NCBI RefSeq assembly: GCF_005845035.1
Contig: NZ_SPFO01000008.1
Location: 1 to 64,000, forward strand
Length of the DNA stretch: 64,000 nt
Reading direction: 5' to 3'
From: Collinsella aerofaciens
GTDB taxonomy: Bacteria > Actinomycetota > Coriobacteriia > Coriobacteriales > Coriobacteriaceae
Below the pieces are notes generated by a model, which ran no database searches, had not been told where the DNA came from, and worked only from the letters and a program-made list of their open reading frames with translations. Shown piece after piece: positions 50,179 to 59,405 of this stretch (positions are counted from its first letter, which is position 1; the number at the start of each line of letters is the position of its first letter). The position numbers were made by a program, and so were the translations under genes.

Positions 50179-51435
50179 CTAGGCGGACTTCTTCTTGCTG
50201 TCGGAGACCATCATGTAGACGGTGAGTACGACGGCGATGGCGGCGATCACAATGGCGCCGTAGAAGGACTGCTGGTAGGCGGCGCTGCCGGCCTCGGCGT
50301 GATACAGCACGGCGGTGATGGGCTGGCTGATCCAGGTGGAAGCGGCGTAGCCCAAAAACATGATGCCGTAGTTGACGCCGATGTTGCTGGTGCCAAAGGC
50401 GCCACCGGTGAGCGGCGGGTAGATGACGAGCAGGGCGCCAAAGCTAAAGCCGAGCAGGGCGAGCGCCACAAAGAACATGCTCTGCGTAAAGCTCATCGAC
50501 ATGATGACGAGTGCGACGATAGTGACGACAAGGCTGATGAGCAGCGACTTATAGGCGCCGAGCTTGTCGATGATCTGGCCAAAGGACAGGCGGCCAACCA
50601 AGTTGGCGCAGGTGTTGACGGAGACCACCACACCGCCGAGGGCGACGGCCGCGGCGCTCGTGGGGTCGGCGAAGAGCTGGACGGCGGCGATGGAGGCAAC
50701 CTTGCCCACGAGCAGGGTGCCCGCGGTGGCGGCAAAGGCAAAGGTGACAATGAGGACCCAGAAGCGCGGGGTCTTGACCATCTCGCCCGGGGTGAGGTCG
50801 CCGAAGGTGCCGGCGTGCGCGCCGCCCTTGGGGGCCTCGAAGCCCTCGGGCAGCCAACCGGCCTCGGGGGCCTTCAGGAACAGGGCGGAGGCGGCGATCA
50901 TCACAAAGAAGATGACGCCGAGCGCCTTAAGGGCGCCAAAGATGCCTAGGCTCGGGATGAGCAGCGAGGCGAGCACCGGGGACAGCACGGCGGGGCCGGC
51001 GGTCGAAGCGGCCAGGGTGATGCCGGAGGCGAGACCCTTCTTGTCGATGAACCACTTTTGGCCGGTGGTGAGCGCGGGGTTGTAGCCCAGGCCGTTGCCG
51101 ATGGCGGCGACGAGCGAGAACCACAGGTAGAACTGCCACGGCTCGGTGACGGTGCCGGACATGAACCAGCCCAGGCCGTAGCACACGGCGGCGGCGATCA
51201 CGACGTTGCGCGGGCCGATCTTATCGGAGATGCGGCCGGCGAAGATGCCCGTCACGGCCATGATGGTCTGAAAGACCGGGAAGGCCCAGGTAAGAGCGCT
51301 GGACCACTCGGGGTAGACGGCGAGCAGGTTTTTGCTCACGACGGAATACAGCGCGATGGAGCTGATGAAGAACATGGTGACGCATGCGGCGGAAAGCACG
51401 ACGGCGCGACCCTTGTTGGAGTTGGTGGAAGCCAT
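50179..51435 (-). CDS. OFA-type major facilitator carrier
   Basis: A 418-residue membrane transporter with 12 segments. It has the pattern of the oxalate/formate antiporter group: FPVFQTIMAVTGIFAGRISDKIGPRNVVI (the A-loop, 51180-51270), LGYNPALTTGQKWFIDKKGLASGI and YPPLTGGAFGTSNIGVNYGIMFLGYAAS. The group also carries monocarboxylates and other organic anions, so the substrate is open. Its neighbours are two dehydrogenases, suggesting it imports the substrate or exports a product of their pathway. Start ATG at 51435. Confidence 0.87.
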   Translation of the reverse strand: MASTNSNKGRAVVLSAACVTMFFISSIALYSVVSKNLLAVYPEWSSALTWAFPVFQTIMAVTGIFAGRISDKIGPRNVVIAAAVCYGLGWFMSGTVTEPWQFYLWFSLVAAIGNGLGYNPALTTGQKWFIDKKGLASGITLAASTAGPAVLSPVLASLLIPSLGIFGALKALGVIFFVMIAASALFLKAPEAGWLPEGFEAPKGGAHAGTFGDLTPGEMVKTPRFWVLIVTFAFAATAGTLLVGKVASIAAVQLFADPTSAAAVALGGVVVSVNTCANLVGRLSFGQIIDKLGAYKSLLISLVVTIVALVIMSMSFTQSMFFVALALLGFSFGALLVIYPPLTGGAFGTSNIGVNYGIMFLGYAASTWISQPITAVLYHAEAGSAAYQQSFYGAIVIAAIAVVLTVYMMVSDSKKKSA

Positions 51436-51500
51436 TGGACTCTTTCTGATCGATACGGGGGAGGAGCGGGCGTATTCGCGGACCTCCCTGTTAGGTTGGC

Positions 51501-52382
51501 TTACTGGTCAGTCGGCTTGGCGACGCCGGACTCATCGGACCAAAGCTCGACACCCTTGTTCTTAAGGTAGTTGTCGGCATAGGCGCGACGGCCGCCGGGC
51601 TTGGCGGTGAGGTCGCCCATCATGTTGGAGAAGCCGCCATCGACCTTGATGGCGTCGCCGGTGGTAAAGTCCGAGCGCTTGGACGCCAGGAACATGACGG
51701 CGTTGGCGATATCGCTGACCTCGCCGATGCGGCGCGTGGCGATGAGGCGGCTGCGGCTCTTTTCGACCTCGGGGTCGGCGTAGAAATTGGCCGACATCGG
51801 GGTCTTAACGAAGCAAGGCTCGACGCAGTTGGAGCGGACGCCGTAGGGGCCCCATTCGGCGGCGAGCATCTTGGACATCATGTTGACGCCGGCCTTGGTG
51901 GAGCTGTACACGCCCGAGAACGTCTCGGGGGAGTGGCTGGCAACGGTCGAGATGTGCACCAGGCGACCCTGGCCGGCCTTGATCATTTCGCGACCAAAGC
52001 GCTGCGAGGTGATGAAGTAGCCGGTGAGGTTGACGTTGAGCACCTGCTCCCAGTCGCTCAGCGGCAGGTCCTCCATGGCGGCGAAGCGCAGGATGCCGGC
52101 GGTGTTGACGAGAACGTCGACGCGGCCGAAGTCGGCGATGGTGGCGTCGACGGCAGCCTGAACCTCGGCCTCGTCGGTGGCGTTCATCTTGTAACCCTCG
52201 GCGTGGATGCCAAACTCAGCGGCGAGGTCGGCGGCAGCGGCCTTGACCTTTTCCTCGTCCAGGTCGAGCAGGACGACGTTGGCGCCGTTATGGGCGAACT
52301 CGCGGCAAATCTCGACGCCCATACCGCCGAGCGCGCCAGTCACGGCGCAGACATCGCCCTCGAGCTTAAGCCAATTGCTCAT
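51501..52382 (-). CDS. Short-chain dehydrogenase/reductase
   Basis: A 293-residue classical SDR, somewhat longer than the usual 250. Cofactor motif TGALGGMG (15-22), NTAG at 93-96, catalytic Ser145, Tyr159 and Lys163 (YSSTK). An extra C-terminal stretch of about 35 residues (GGRRAYADNYLKNKGVELWSD) is found in SDRs of Coriobacteriia-like clusters in my recollection; role unknown. It is first in the transcription direction of the catabolic cluster, 66 bp before the MFS start, and divergent from the LysR gene. Substrate unknown. Confidence 0.88.
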   Translation of the reverse strand: MSNWLKLEGDVCAVTGALGGMGVEICREFAHNGANVVLLDLDEEKVKAAAADLAAEFGIHAEGYKMNATDEAEVQAAVDATIADFGRVDVLVNTAGILRFAAMEDLPLSDWEQVLNVNLTGYFITSQRFGREMIKAGQGRLVHISTVASHSPETFSGVYSSTKAGVNMMSKMLAAEWGPYGVRSNCVEPCFVKTPMSANFYADPEVEKSRSRLIATRRIGEVSDIANAVMFLASKRSDFTTGDAIKVDGGFSNMMGDLTAKPGGRRAYADNYLKNKGVELWSDESGVAKPTDQ

Positions 52383-52614
52383 AGGAACTTCCCTTCTTGT
52401 GCCTCCCGGTGGGTCGCTCCCATTAACCGACCCACGTGGTTTTCGCTGGTTATCGTATGCTTTGCATTTGCGCAGGTGAATTGCATATTTGTTAGAATGG
52501 CGTTAACCGTAGGTTTACACCGTGCGATGCAGTTTTTCTCAATTGAGCGCGTGACCTGCGAAAACAACCCCCTGTGGCACCATGTGGCCACAGACACGAA
52601 AACGGGAGATTGAC

Positions 52615-53493
52615 GTGTACGATCGACGACTTGAGGCCATATCGGCCGCCGCGGAGCTGGGAAGCTTCTCGCGTGCGGCGGCAAAATTGCGCGTGTCGAC
52701 CCCGGCGCTCGTCAAGCAGGTGTCGGGATTTGAGGCCGAGTTTGGCATCACGTTGTTCGAGCGCTCGCATTCTGGTGTTAAGGTGACGCCGGCAGGTGCC
52801 CTGCTGGTGGACGATGCGCGTTCGATCATGCGGCAGTCCGAGGACGCGCTACGCCGTGACCGACGCGCGGCAGGCGATGGCGGGGCCGTGCGTCTGGGCG
52901 TGTCGATGATGTGTCCGGGGCGCCAGACGCTGTCGATGTGGACGGGCGTACACGAGCTGGAGCCATCGTTGCGCTTCGAGATCGTGCCGGTGAGCGACCT
53001 CTACGACGAACGCGAATCCGTCATGCGCAGCTTGGGCCGCGAGATCGATGTGGTGCAGTCGAGTTTTTCGACCCCGCGCTGGGGTGACGCCTGCCAAAAG
53101 CTCCGCATTGTTAACGTGCCGTTTTATATCGACCTGCCGCGCACGAGCCCGCTGGCGCGCAAGAATCGCATTACGGTCGCCGACTTGGAGGGTATGCGTC
53201 TGCGCGTGCTCCGCCACGGCAACGACGCTATGGACAGCCTGCGCATCGATCTTTTGGCAGACGGCGGCGTTGACGTGATCGATGTGGACAGCTTCGACTT
53301 TGCGCTCTTTAACGAGGCGGAGGAAAAGGGCGACGCGGTGCTCACCTGCGGAGCGTGGTCGGGGGTGCACCCAGCCTTTGTGGGCGTGCCGTTCCTGTGC
53401 GGTCGCGAGGTGCCGGTCTTTCTGCACTACCCGCTCGAGCCCACCCTCCAAGTCCAAAAATTTGTCAACGCCATGGCACAACTTCTCAAATAG
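52615..53493 (+). CDS. LysR-family transcriptional regulator
   Basis: A 292-residue regulator. The N-terminal winged HTH is typical: RRLEAISAAAELGSFSRAAAKLRVSTPALVKQVSGFEAEFGITLFERSHSGVKVTPAG (52626-52797). The C-terminal part is a substrate-binding-like domain (VRLGVSMMCPG, VNVPFYIDLPRTSPLARK). GTG at 52615 follows GGGAG with good spacing; ATG at 52582 upstream is less likely. It is divergent from the SDR-MFS-Gfo/Idh cluster, which it probably controls through the 232-bp intergenic region. Confidence 0.9.
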   Translation: MYDRRLEAISAAAELGSFSRAAAKLRVSTPALVKQVSGFEAEFGITLFERSHSGVKVTPAGALLVDDARSIMRQSEDALRRDRRAAGDGGAVRLGVSMMCPGRQTLSMWTGVHELEPSLRFEIVPVSDLYDERESVMRSLGREIDVVQSSFSTPRWGDACQKLRIVNVPFYIDLPRTSPLARKNRITVADLEGMRLRVLRHGNDAMDSLRIDLLADGGVDVIDVDSFDFALFNEAEEKGDAVLTCGAWSGVHPAFVGVPFLCGREVPVFLHYPLEPTLQVQKFVNAMAQLLK

Positions 53494-53536
53494 CCAAAAG
53501 AGTCCCGTCCCAAATTAGCTACCCTTTGCTACGGGT

Positions 53537-54628
53537 TTAGCGGTCCTCGCGTTGCGGCCCGGCTGTCTCGACTGCCTTTACGCGGTTCTTATCGACGTAC
53601 ATGTTCTTGTCGGCCTGGGAAAAGAGCTCGCGCATCGTAGGCGGTTCATCAAAATCACTGGAAAGCGCATAGCCCACCGCATAGCTGATAGGCATGTCGG
53701 GATGAGTCTCGGAATACTCGTTCAAGTTCGCACGAACCCGAGCGAGACAGGACTCCACGGCAGCTCGATCGGTATCTCGCAGCACCGCGATAAACTCATC
53801 GCCGCCGTCGCGGCCCACAAAGCAGGTCTCCGACGCCACGCGCCCCAGCTGTTGGGCAAAAGAGCGAATGTATTCATCGCCCTTCTCATGGCCGAAGTTG
53901 TTATTGACCACATGCAGATTGTTAAGGTCGAAGACGCACACCGCAACGGGCTCCTCCGCGGAGACAGGCTGCTCCTGCCCCAAGATCTCCTCGCACTTGT
54001 TCTTGTTGGGCAGTCCCGTGGCTTCGTCGAGATAGACTTTGCTCTGCAGTTCGCGATTGAGCGCGGCGGTGCGCACCGCGCGAACAAGTTCGACCGCAAA
54101 GGTCGCCACCAAGCCCACGATGTCGATGATCACCAAGCCCTCGAGATAGTTGAGCGCCGACGCCTTCTCCTGAGAGTAGTCCTCTGCGAGTCGCGTAGCA
54201 TCGTCGCAAATGCCAAAGAATTCCTCGCTCATGGAGATGATGTCGGTGTTCTCGTAGCCGACTTCGCGCACACGGATGATCTCGACGCAAAGCTCATCAA
54301 AATAATTTGCAAGCTCGGTCATCTTTGCCTGATACTCGTCGTCGTCGAGACGGACGAGGTTGAGGTCGTCACTTCCGTAACGCAAACCGTTGATGTATGA
54401 ATCCACGGCTTTAAGCAGGTCATCTTGAGGCTGGCCCGCGTCCTCGAGCTTAACGATTCGCTGCGTGGTACCGCGAACCAGACCGGCGTAGTTGACCACG
54501 CGCGCCGTGCCCTGGATATCGGAGACGAGCAGCATAACATTGATGAAGAAGAAGATGAGAACTGCCGTGAGCACCATCATGAGCAGGCGCACCGCCTGGC
54601 CGGCCTTCTTGGCGACAGAAGTATTCAC
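53537..54628 (-). CDS. Membrane-bound diguanylate cyclase (GGDEF)
   Basis: A 363-residue protein making c-di-GMP. Two membrane segments (about 15-36 and 163-181) flank an extracytoplasmic helical domain with ARVVNYAGLVRGTTQRIVKLE, like the PilJ/NarX N-terminal sensor. The GGDEF domain has the complete signature GRDGGDEF (275-279) and YLDEATGLPNKNKCEE; the RxxD inhibitory site five residues before it is absent. No EAL or PilZ domain is in the window. Single-gene unit, probably controlling a transition such as attachment. Start ATG at 54628. Confidence 0.9.
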   Translation of the reverse strand: MNTSVAKKAGQAVRLLMMVLTAVLIFFFINVMLLVSDIQGTARVVNYAGLVRGTTQRIVKLEDAGQPQDDLLKAVDSYINGLRYGSDDLNLVRLDDDEYQAKMTELANYFDELCVEIIRVREVGYENTDIISMSEEFFGICDDATRLAEDYSQEKASALNYLEGLVIIDIVGLVATFAVELVRAVRTAALNRELQSKVYLDEATGLPNKNKCEEILGQEQPVSAEEPVAVCVFDLNNLHVVNNNFGHEKGDEYIRSFAQQLGRVASETCFVGRDGGDEFIAVLRDTDRAAVESCLARVRANLNEYSETHPDMPISYAVGYALSSDFDEPPTMRELFSQADKNMYVDKNRVKAVETAGPQREDR

Positions 54629-54787
54629 AAGTTCACTCCCCTAAATGACAAAAGAACAGGTAGCACGCAGTGTGCTGAAATTCATGGGTGGTTAACTCTA
54701 CCATATGGGCCAGCAGCCTCAAACTGCAGCAGACGCTCGTCCAAATTGGCGTGACGCTTGCCTTGTTGTTCTTGACCTGGCCGCGCT

Positions 54788-54990
54788 ATCGGACATGCTT
54801 CTGGTCTTGGATCACCATGGGAAAGCTCATCCCGTTTTGTGCGTACAGAGTGGGATGCGGCTTCCCAAAGGTGCCGTTAGGGGAAACCACATCCCGGTTT
54901 ATGCCCTTGAAATGGGATGCCGTTTCCCGGAGGGGGCCCAGCGGGAAACGGCATCCCATTCTGAGCCCGAAAAGTGGGATACGGTTTCCG
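54788..54990. repeat. Array of 62-bp palindromic units (3.5 copies)
   Basis: Units begin at 54788, 54850, 54912 and a half unit at 54974. The best unit is 54912-54959: ATGGGATGCCGTTTCCC pairs perfectly with GGGAAACGGCATCCCAT. Same spacing and unit as 33057-33320. It sits in the 533-bp gap between the cyclase and the exporter, where I see no gene. Confidence 0.8.
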
Positions 54991-55000
54991 GCTGGCATGA

Positions 55001-55037
55001 AAAAAGCCCCCACAGCTCATATGAACTGCGGGGGCTT
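55001..55037 (-). terminator. Intrinsic terminator of the third exporter operon
   Basis: On the minus strand TAAGCCCCCGCAGTTC pairs with GAGCTGTGGGGGCTTTTTT. It lies about 125 bp behind the exporter stop and right behind the palindrome array. Confidence 0.85.
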
Positions 55038-55161
55038 ATGCGTTGCGGCGCATTGTGTTTGGGTCGTTGAGATGAGTCGATTTGCCCCGAAAGAGGAGGG
55101 CATTGACCTTAGGGTCATGCCCGACGAATGAGCGGCAAATCGGCCATCTCGGCGGGCCGAA

Positions 55162-57081
55162 CTACTCCAGCTCAAACGCTCCGGTGTAGAGCTGGTAGTA
55201 ATACCCGCGCTTGGCGATCAGCTCATCGTGGTTGCCGCGCTCGATAATGCGGCCGTGGTCCAGACAGATGATCGCGTCGGAGTTGCGCACGGTGGACAGG
55301 CGGTGCGCGATGACAAACGTCGTGCGGCCTTCCATGAGCTTATCCATGCCCGCCTGCACGATGGCCTCGGTGCGGGTGTCGATGCTCGACGTGGCCTCGT
55401 CCAGAATCATTGCCGGCGGATCGGCGACGGCGGCGCGTGCGATCGAGATCAGCTGGCGCTGGCCCTGCGACAGCTGCGCGCCGTTGCCGGTGAGCATGGT
55501 GTCGTAGCCGTCGGGCAGGCGGGTGATAAAGTCGTCCGCGCCCGCGAGCTTGGCCGCCGCGATGCACTCCTCGTCGGTAGCGTCCAGGTTGCCGTAGCGG
55601 ATGTTATCCATCACAGTGCCGGTGAACAGGTTCACGTCCTGTAGCACGACGCCCAGCGAGCGGCGCAGGTCGGCCTTGCGGATCTTGTTGACGTTGATGC
55701 CGTCGTAGCGGATCTTGCCGTCGGCGATGTCGTAGAAGCGGTTGATGAGGTTGGTGATGGTCGTCTTACCGGCACCGGTGGCGCCGACAAACGCGACCTT
55801 CTGGCCCGGCTTGGCAAACACGGACACGCCGTGCAACACCTCGTGGTCGGGCGTGTAGCCAAAGTCGACGTTGTCCATGACCAGGTCGCCGCGCAGCGGC
55901 ACGTACTCGATCTCGCCGGTTGCGCGGTGCGGATGTTTCCACGCCCACATGCCGGTGTGGTGGTCGGCCTCCTCGAGCTGCCAGGTGTCGGGGTTCACCT
56001 GAGCGTTGACGAGCGTCACATAGCCTTCGTCGGCTTCGGGCTCCTCGTCGATGAGCTCAAAGATACGGTCGGCGCCGGCGAGGCCCATGACCACGGCGTT
56101 GATCTGCTGCGAGATCTGGCCGATCTGTCCGCAGAACTGCTTGGTCATGTTGAGGAACGGCACCACGACGGCGATGGACAGTGCCATGCCCGAGATGCTC
56201 AGGTTGGGCACGCCCAGCGCCAGGAAAATGCCGCCTGCCAGTGCGACCAGCACGTAGAGCAGGTTTCCCAGGTTCATAAGGATGGGCATGAGGATGTTGG
56301 CGTACATGTTGGCCTTCTGCGAGACCTCGAAGAGCTTTTCGTTGCGCTCGTCAAAATCGGCTTCGGCGGCAGACTCATGGCAGAATGCCTTGACGACCTT
56401 CTGGCCGTTCATGACTTCCTCGATGTGGCCCTCGACCACGCCGAGCTCGGCCTGCTGCGCAATAAAGAAGCGCGCGGAGTTGGAGCCGAGCAGCTTGGTC
56501 ATAAAGGTCATAAAGGCGACGCCTGCCACAATGACCAGGCACATCCAAACGCTGTAGTACAGCATGATAAAGAACACCGTGACGATGACGATGGTCGTCA
56601 TGAGCAGGTTGGGCAGCGACTGGCTGATCATCTGGCGCAGCGTGTCGATGTCGTTGGTGTAGTGGCTCATGATGTCGCCGCGCTGGTGCGTGTCGAAGTA
56701 GCGAATCGGCAGGTCCTGCATGCGGTTGAACATCTTCTCGCGCAGCTTCTCAAGCGAGCCCTGCGTGACGATGGCCATGGCGCGGTTCCAGAACAGCGAG
56801 GACAGGATGCCGACGCCGTAGATGCAGGCGAGGGTGGTCACGAGCTGTGCGATCTTGGGCTGTGCAGCTTCCCAATCGCCCGACTGCCACGATTCGCTAA
56901 TAATCTGCAGGGCGCTCTGAAGGAAGGTCGCGCCGATGGAGTTGATGATGGCGCAGAGCACCACGCCGACGACGACGAGGGGCAAAAGCACGGGGTAGAA
57001 GCCAAAGAGCGTCTTGATGAGGCGCGACATGGTGCCACCCTTGCGGTTGAGCGCACGCTCGGCGGTCGTTGCCTTACTCAT
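55162..57081 (-). CDS. ABC exporter half, permease-ATPase (catalytic subunit)
   Basis: 639 residues, second half of the third exporter pair. Six membrane segments follow a short lead. Between the membrane and ATPase parts lies an insertion of about 50 residues (VTLVNAQVNPDTWQLEEADHHTGMWAWKHPHRATGEIEYV, positions 55905-56025). Walker A is GATGAGKTT, the signature LSQGQRQ is the variant form, and Walker B MILDEATSSID has the catalytic Glu. Its start ATG at 57081 overlaps the preceding gene by 8 bp, so the two are co-translated. Confidence 0.9.
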   Translation of the reverse strand: MSKATTAERALNRKGGTMSRLIKTLFGFYPVLLPLVVVGVVLCAIINSIGATFLQSALQIISESWQSGDWEAAQPKIAQLVTTLACIYGVGILSSLFWNRAMAIVTQGSLEKLREKMFNRMQDLPIRYFDTHQRGDIMSHYTNDIDTLRQMISQSLPNLLMTTIVIVTVFFIMLYYSVWMCLVIVAGVAFMTFMTKLLGSNSARFFIAQQAELGVVEGHIEEVMNGQKVVKAFCHESAAEADFDERNEKLFEVSQKANMYANILMPILMNLGNLLYVLVALAGGIFLALGVPNLSISGMALSIAVVVPFLNMTKQFCGQIGQISQQINAVVMGLAGADRIFELIDEEPEADEGYVTLVNAQVNPDTWQLEEADHHTGMWAWKHPHRATGEIEYVPLRGDLVMDNVDFGYTPDHEVLHGVSVFAKPGQKVAFVGATGAGKTTITNLINRFYDIADGKIRYDGINVNKIRKADLRRSLGVVLQDVNLFTGTVMDNIRYGNLDATDEECIAAAKLAGADDFITRLPDGYDTMLTGNGAQLSQGQRQLISIARAAVADPPAMILDEATSSIDTRTEAIVQAGMDKLMEGRTTFVIAHRLSTVRNSDAIICLDHGRIIERGNHDELIAKRGYYYQLYTGAFELE

Positions 57082-58888
57082 GTGCCTCGCCTCCTTCCTG
57101 GGTCTGAGCTTGTGTTGCGGATGCCTCGGTGTCGGCTTCGACGGCCTCTTCGCCCTCGGCAGACATCTTGTTCTGCGAGGTAAAGGTCTCGCGGTAGATC
57201 TCGCTCGTCTTGAGCAGCTCATCGTGGTTGCCGATCTGCGCGATGCGGCCGCCCTCCATGACGATGATGCGGTCTGCATCCTGCACGGAGCTAATGCGCT
57301 GGGCGATGATGAGCTTGGTCGTGTTGGGCAGATAGCTTGCCAGCCCTGCGCGAATCTTGGCGTCGGTCTTGGTGTCGACGGCGCTGGTGGAGTCGTCCAG
57401 GATCAAGATCTTGGGGCGACGCAGCAGGGCACGCGCAATGCACAGGCGCTGCTTCTGACCGCCCGAGACATTGGAGCCGCCCTGCTCGATCCAGGTGTCA
57501 TAGCCCTTGGGGAAGCCGTCGACAAACTCATCGGCGCAGGCCAGATGTGCCGCCTCGCGGACCTCTTCGTCGGTGGCGTTCGGGTCGCCCCAACGCAGGT
57601 TCTCGGCAATCGTGCCGCTAAACAGCACGTTTTTCTGCAATACCATGGCCACTTGGTGGCGCAGGGCGTCCAAGTCGTAGTCGCGCACATCCACGCCGCC
57701 CACGCGCACGGTGCCTTCGGTGGCGTCGTACAGGCGGGCGATGAGGTTTACAAGCGTGGACTTGGCCGAGCCGGTGCCGCCGATGATGCCGATGGTCTCG
57801 CCGCTCTTAATGTGCAGGTCGATATCGTCGAGCGCCTGGCGCTTCGCATGCGCGGAATATTTAAAGCTCACGTGGTCAAAGTCGATGGAGCCATCGGCGA
57901 CCTCGAGCACGGGCTCGGCGGGATCGGCGATCGTGGGCTCGGCGGCCAGCACCTCGGTGATGCGGTGCGCCGATTCGTCGGCCATGGTCACCATGACAAA
58001 GATCATCGACAGCTGCATCAGACTCATGAGGATTTGGAAGCCATAGGTAAAGATCGAGGAGAGCTGGCCCACGTCGAACAGCGTGCCCTGGCTCGTGATG
58101 ATGAGCTTGGAGCCCAGGTAGATGATGACGACAAACGCGCCGTTGACGCAGATGTTCATCATGGGGTTGTTAAAGGCAAGCAGCTTCTCGGCGCGGGTGA
58201 AGTCCATTTGGACGTCGCGCGCAGCGGTCGCGAACTTCTCCTTCTCAAAGTCTTCGCGCACATAGCTCTTAACTACGCGCATGCCGGTGACGTTTTCCTC
58301 GACGGACTCGTTAAGGGCGTCGTACTTGTGGAACACGCGCGAGAAGATGGGGCGCACCTTAAAGATGATAAAGAACAGCCCAAAGCCCAGCAGTGGAATG
58401 ATGACCAGGTAGACCATGGCGACGCTGCCGCCCATGATAAATGCCATGGTAAAGGCGAAGATCAATACCAGCGGCGCGCGCACGGCGATACGGATGATCA
58501 TCATAAAGGCCTGCTGCACGTTGTTGATATCGGTGGTCAGGCGCGTGACGAGCGAGGAGCTCGAGAACTCATCGATGTTGGCAAAGCTGAACGTCTGGAT
58601 CTTGTAGAACAGGTCGTGACGCAGGTTCTTGGCGAACCCGCAGCTCGCATGGCTGCAGGTGACGCCGGCAGCGGCGCCAAAAGCAAGCGACGTCAGCGCG
58701 ATGAGCACCAAAAAGCCTGCGGTGGGAAGCATCTCGGCTACGGTAGCGCCGTCTTTGATGGCGTCGATCAGGTTGGCGGTGATAAATGGAATCAGCATCT
58801 CGCAGAGCACCTCGCCAAGCACGAGCAGCGGCGTGGCAACGGCGACCTTCATATAGTCGCGGATGCTTCCCATGAGGGTTTTAATCAT
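57074..58888 (-). CDS. ABC exporter half, permease-ATPase (degenerate-site subunit)
   Basis: 604 residues. Membrane part about 1-310, then the ATPase: Walker A reads GGTGSAKST with Ala in place of the last Gly before Lys, the signature is VSGGQKQR, and Walker B is ILDDSTSAVD with Asp for the catalytic Glu. The C terminus is an acidic tail (EGEEAVEADTEASATQAQTQEGGEAHE-like, 57080-57160). It overlaps both the MarR gene (8 bp) and its partner (8 bp), so all three are one tight operon. Substrate unknown; a multidrug or lipid exporter is likely. Confidence 0.9.
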   Translation of the reverse strand: MIKTLMGSIRDYMKVAVATPLLVLGEVLCEMLIPFITANLIDAIKDGATVAEMLPTAGFLVLIALTSLAFGAAAGVTCSHASCGFAKNLRHDLFYKIQTFSFANIDEFSSSSLVTRLTTDINNVQQAFMMIIRIAVRAPLVLIFAFTMAFIMGGSVAMVYLVIIPLLGFGLFFIIFKVRPIFSRVFHKYDALNESVEENVTGMRVVKSYVREDFEKEKFATAARDVQMDFTRAEKLLAFNNPMMNICVNGAFVVIIYLGSKLIITSQGTLFDVGQLSSIFTYGFQILMSLMQLSMIFVMVTMADESAHRITEVLAAEPTIADPAEPVLEVADGSIDFDHVSFKYSAHAKRQALDDIDLHIKSGETIGIIGGTGSAKSTLVNLIARLYDATEGTVRVGGVDVRDYDLDALRHQVAMVLQKNVLFSGTIAENLRWGDPNATDEEVREAAHLACADEFVDGFPKGYDTWIEQGGSNVSGGQKQRLCIARALLRRPKILILDDSTSAVDTKTDAKIRAGLASYLPNTTKLIIAQRISSVQDADRIIVMEGGRIAQIGNHDELLKTSEIYRETFTSQNKMSAEGEEAVEADTEASATQAQTQEGGEAHE

Positions 58889-59384
58889 CCAGTTCCTCCC
58901 AAGTTACACGGATTTTCTCGAGCATTTCGGCGAGCTGCTCGCGCTCGTCGTGTGTGAGGGCGCTAAAGGCCTGCTCTCTAAAGCGAATGCGGGCCGCTTG
59001 GTCGATGCGGGCATTTTCCCGGCCGGTTTCGGTCAGGCGAATGGTGAGTTGCCGTCGATCCTTGGGGTTACGGCTGCGCTCGATGAGGCCGTTGAGCTCG
59101 AGTTTGGACAGGATCTCGGAAAGCGACCCTGGCTTGAGGTCAAAGTGCATGCCGAGTTCCTGCTGCGACATCTCGCCGCCGGGCTGTTTGGCCAGCAGGC
59201 AGATAATGGGCGCCTTGCCGGATACGCCACCACCATGAAAGTGCATGTAATGGCCGCAAAAGCCCAGGTTATTGAGGATGCGCTTGGCAAGCTTGTCTTC
59301 CGAGCTAACCGCTTCGGGTACATCAGCCGGCTGTGACGGGTCGCCGCCGGGTTCATGCGGATAGGCGAGTGGTTCAACACACAT
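58881..59384 (-). CDS. MarR-family transcriptional regulator
   Basis: A 167-residue regulator. The winged HTH has MSQQELGMHFDLKPGSLSEILSKLELNGLIERSRNPKDRRQLTIRLTETGR (59005-59160), the classical MarR form with the DRR wing. The N-terminal about 25 residues (CVEPLAYPHEPGGDP) are unstructured-looking. It is the first gene of an operon with the exporter pair and probably represses it. A dyad at 59406-59441 in its promoter is a candidate operator. AAAGGAG precedes its start. Confidence 0.9.
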   Translation of the reverse strand: MCVEPLAYPHEPGGDPSQPADVPEAVSSEDKLAKRILNNLGFCGHYMHFHGGGVSGKAPIICLLAKQPGGEMSQQELGMHFDLKPGSLSEILSKLELNGLIERSRNPKDRRQLTIRLTETGRENARIDQAARIRFREQAFSALTHDEREQLAEMLEKIRVTWEELDD

Positions 59385-59405
59385 ATCTAAGCTTCGCTCC
59401 TTTCT

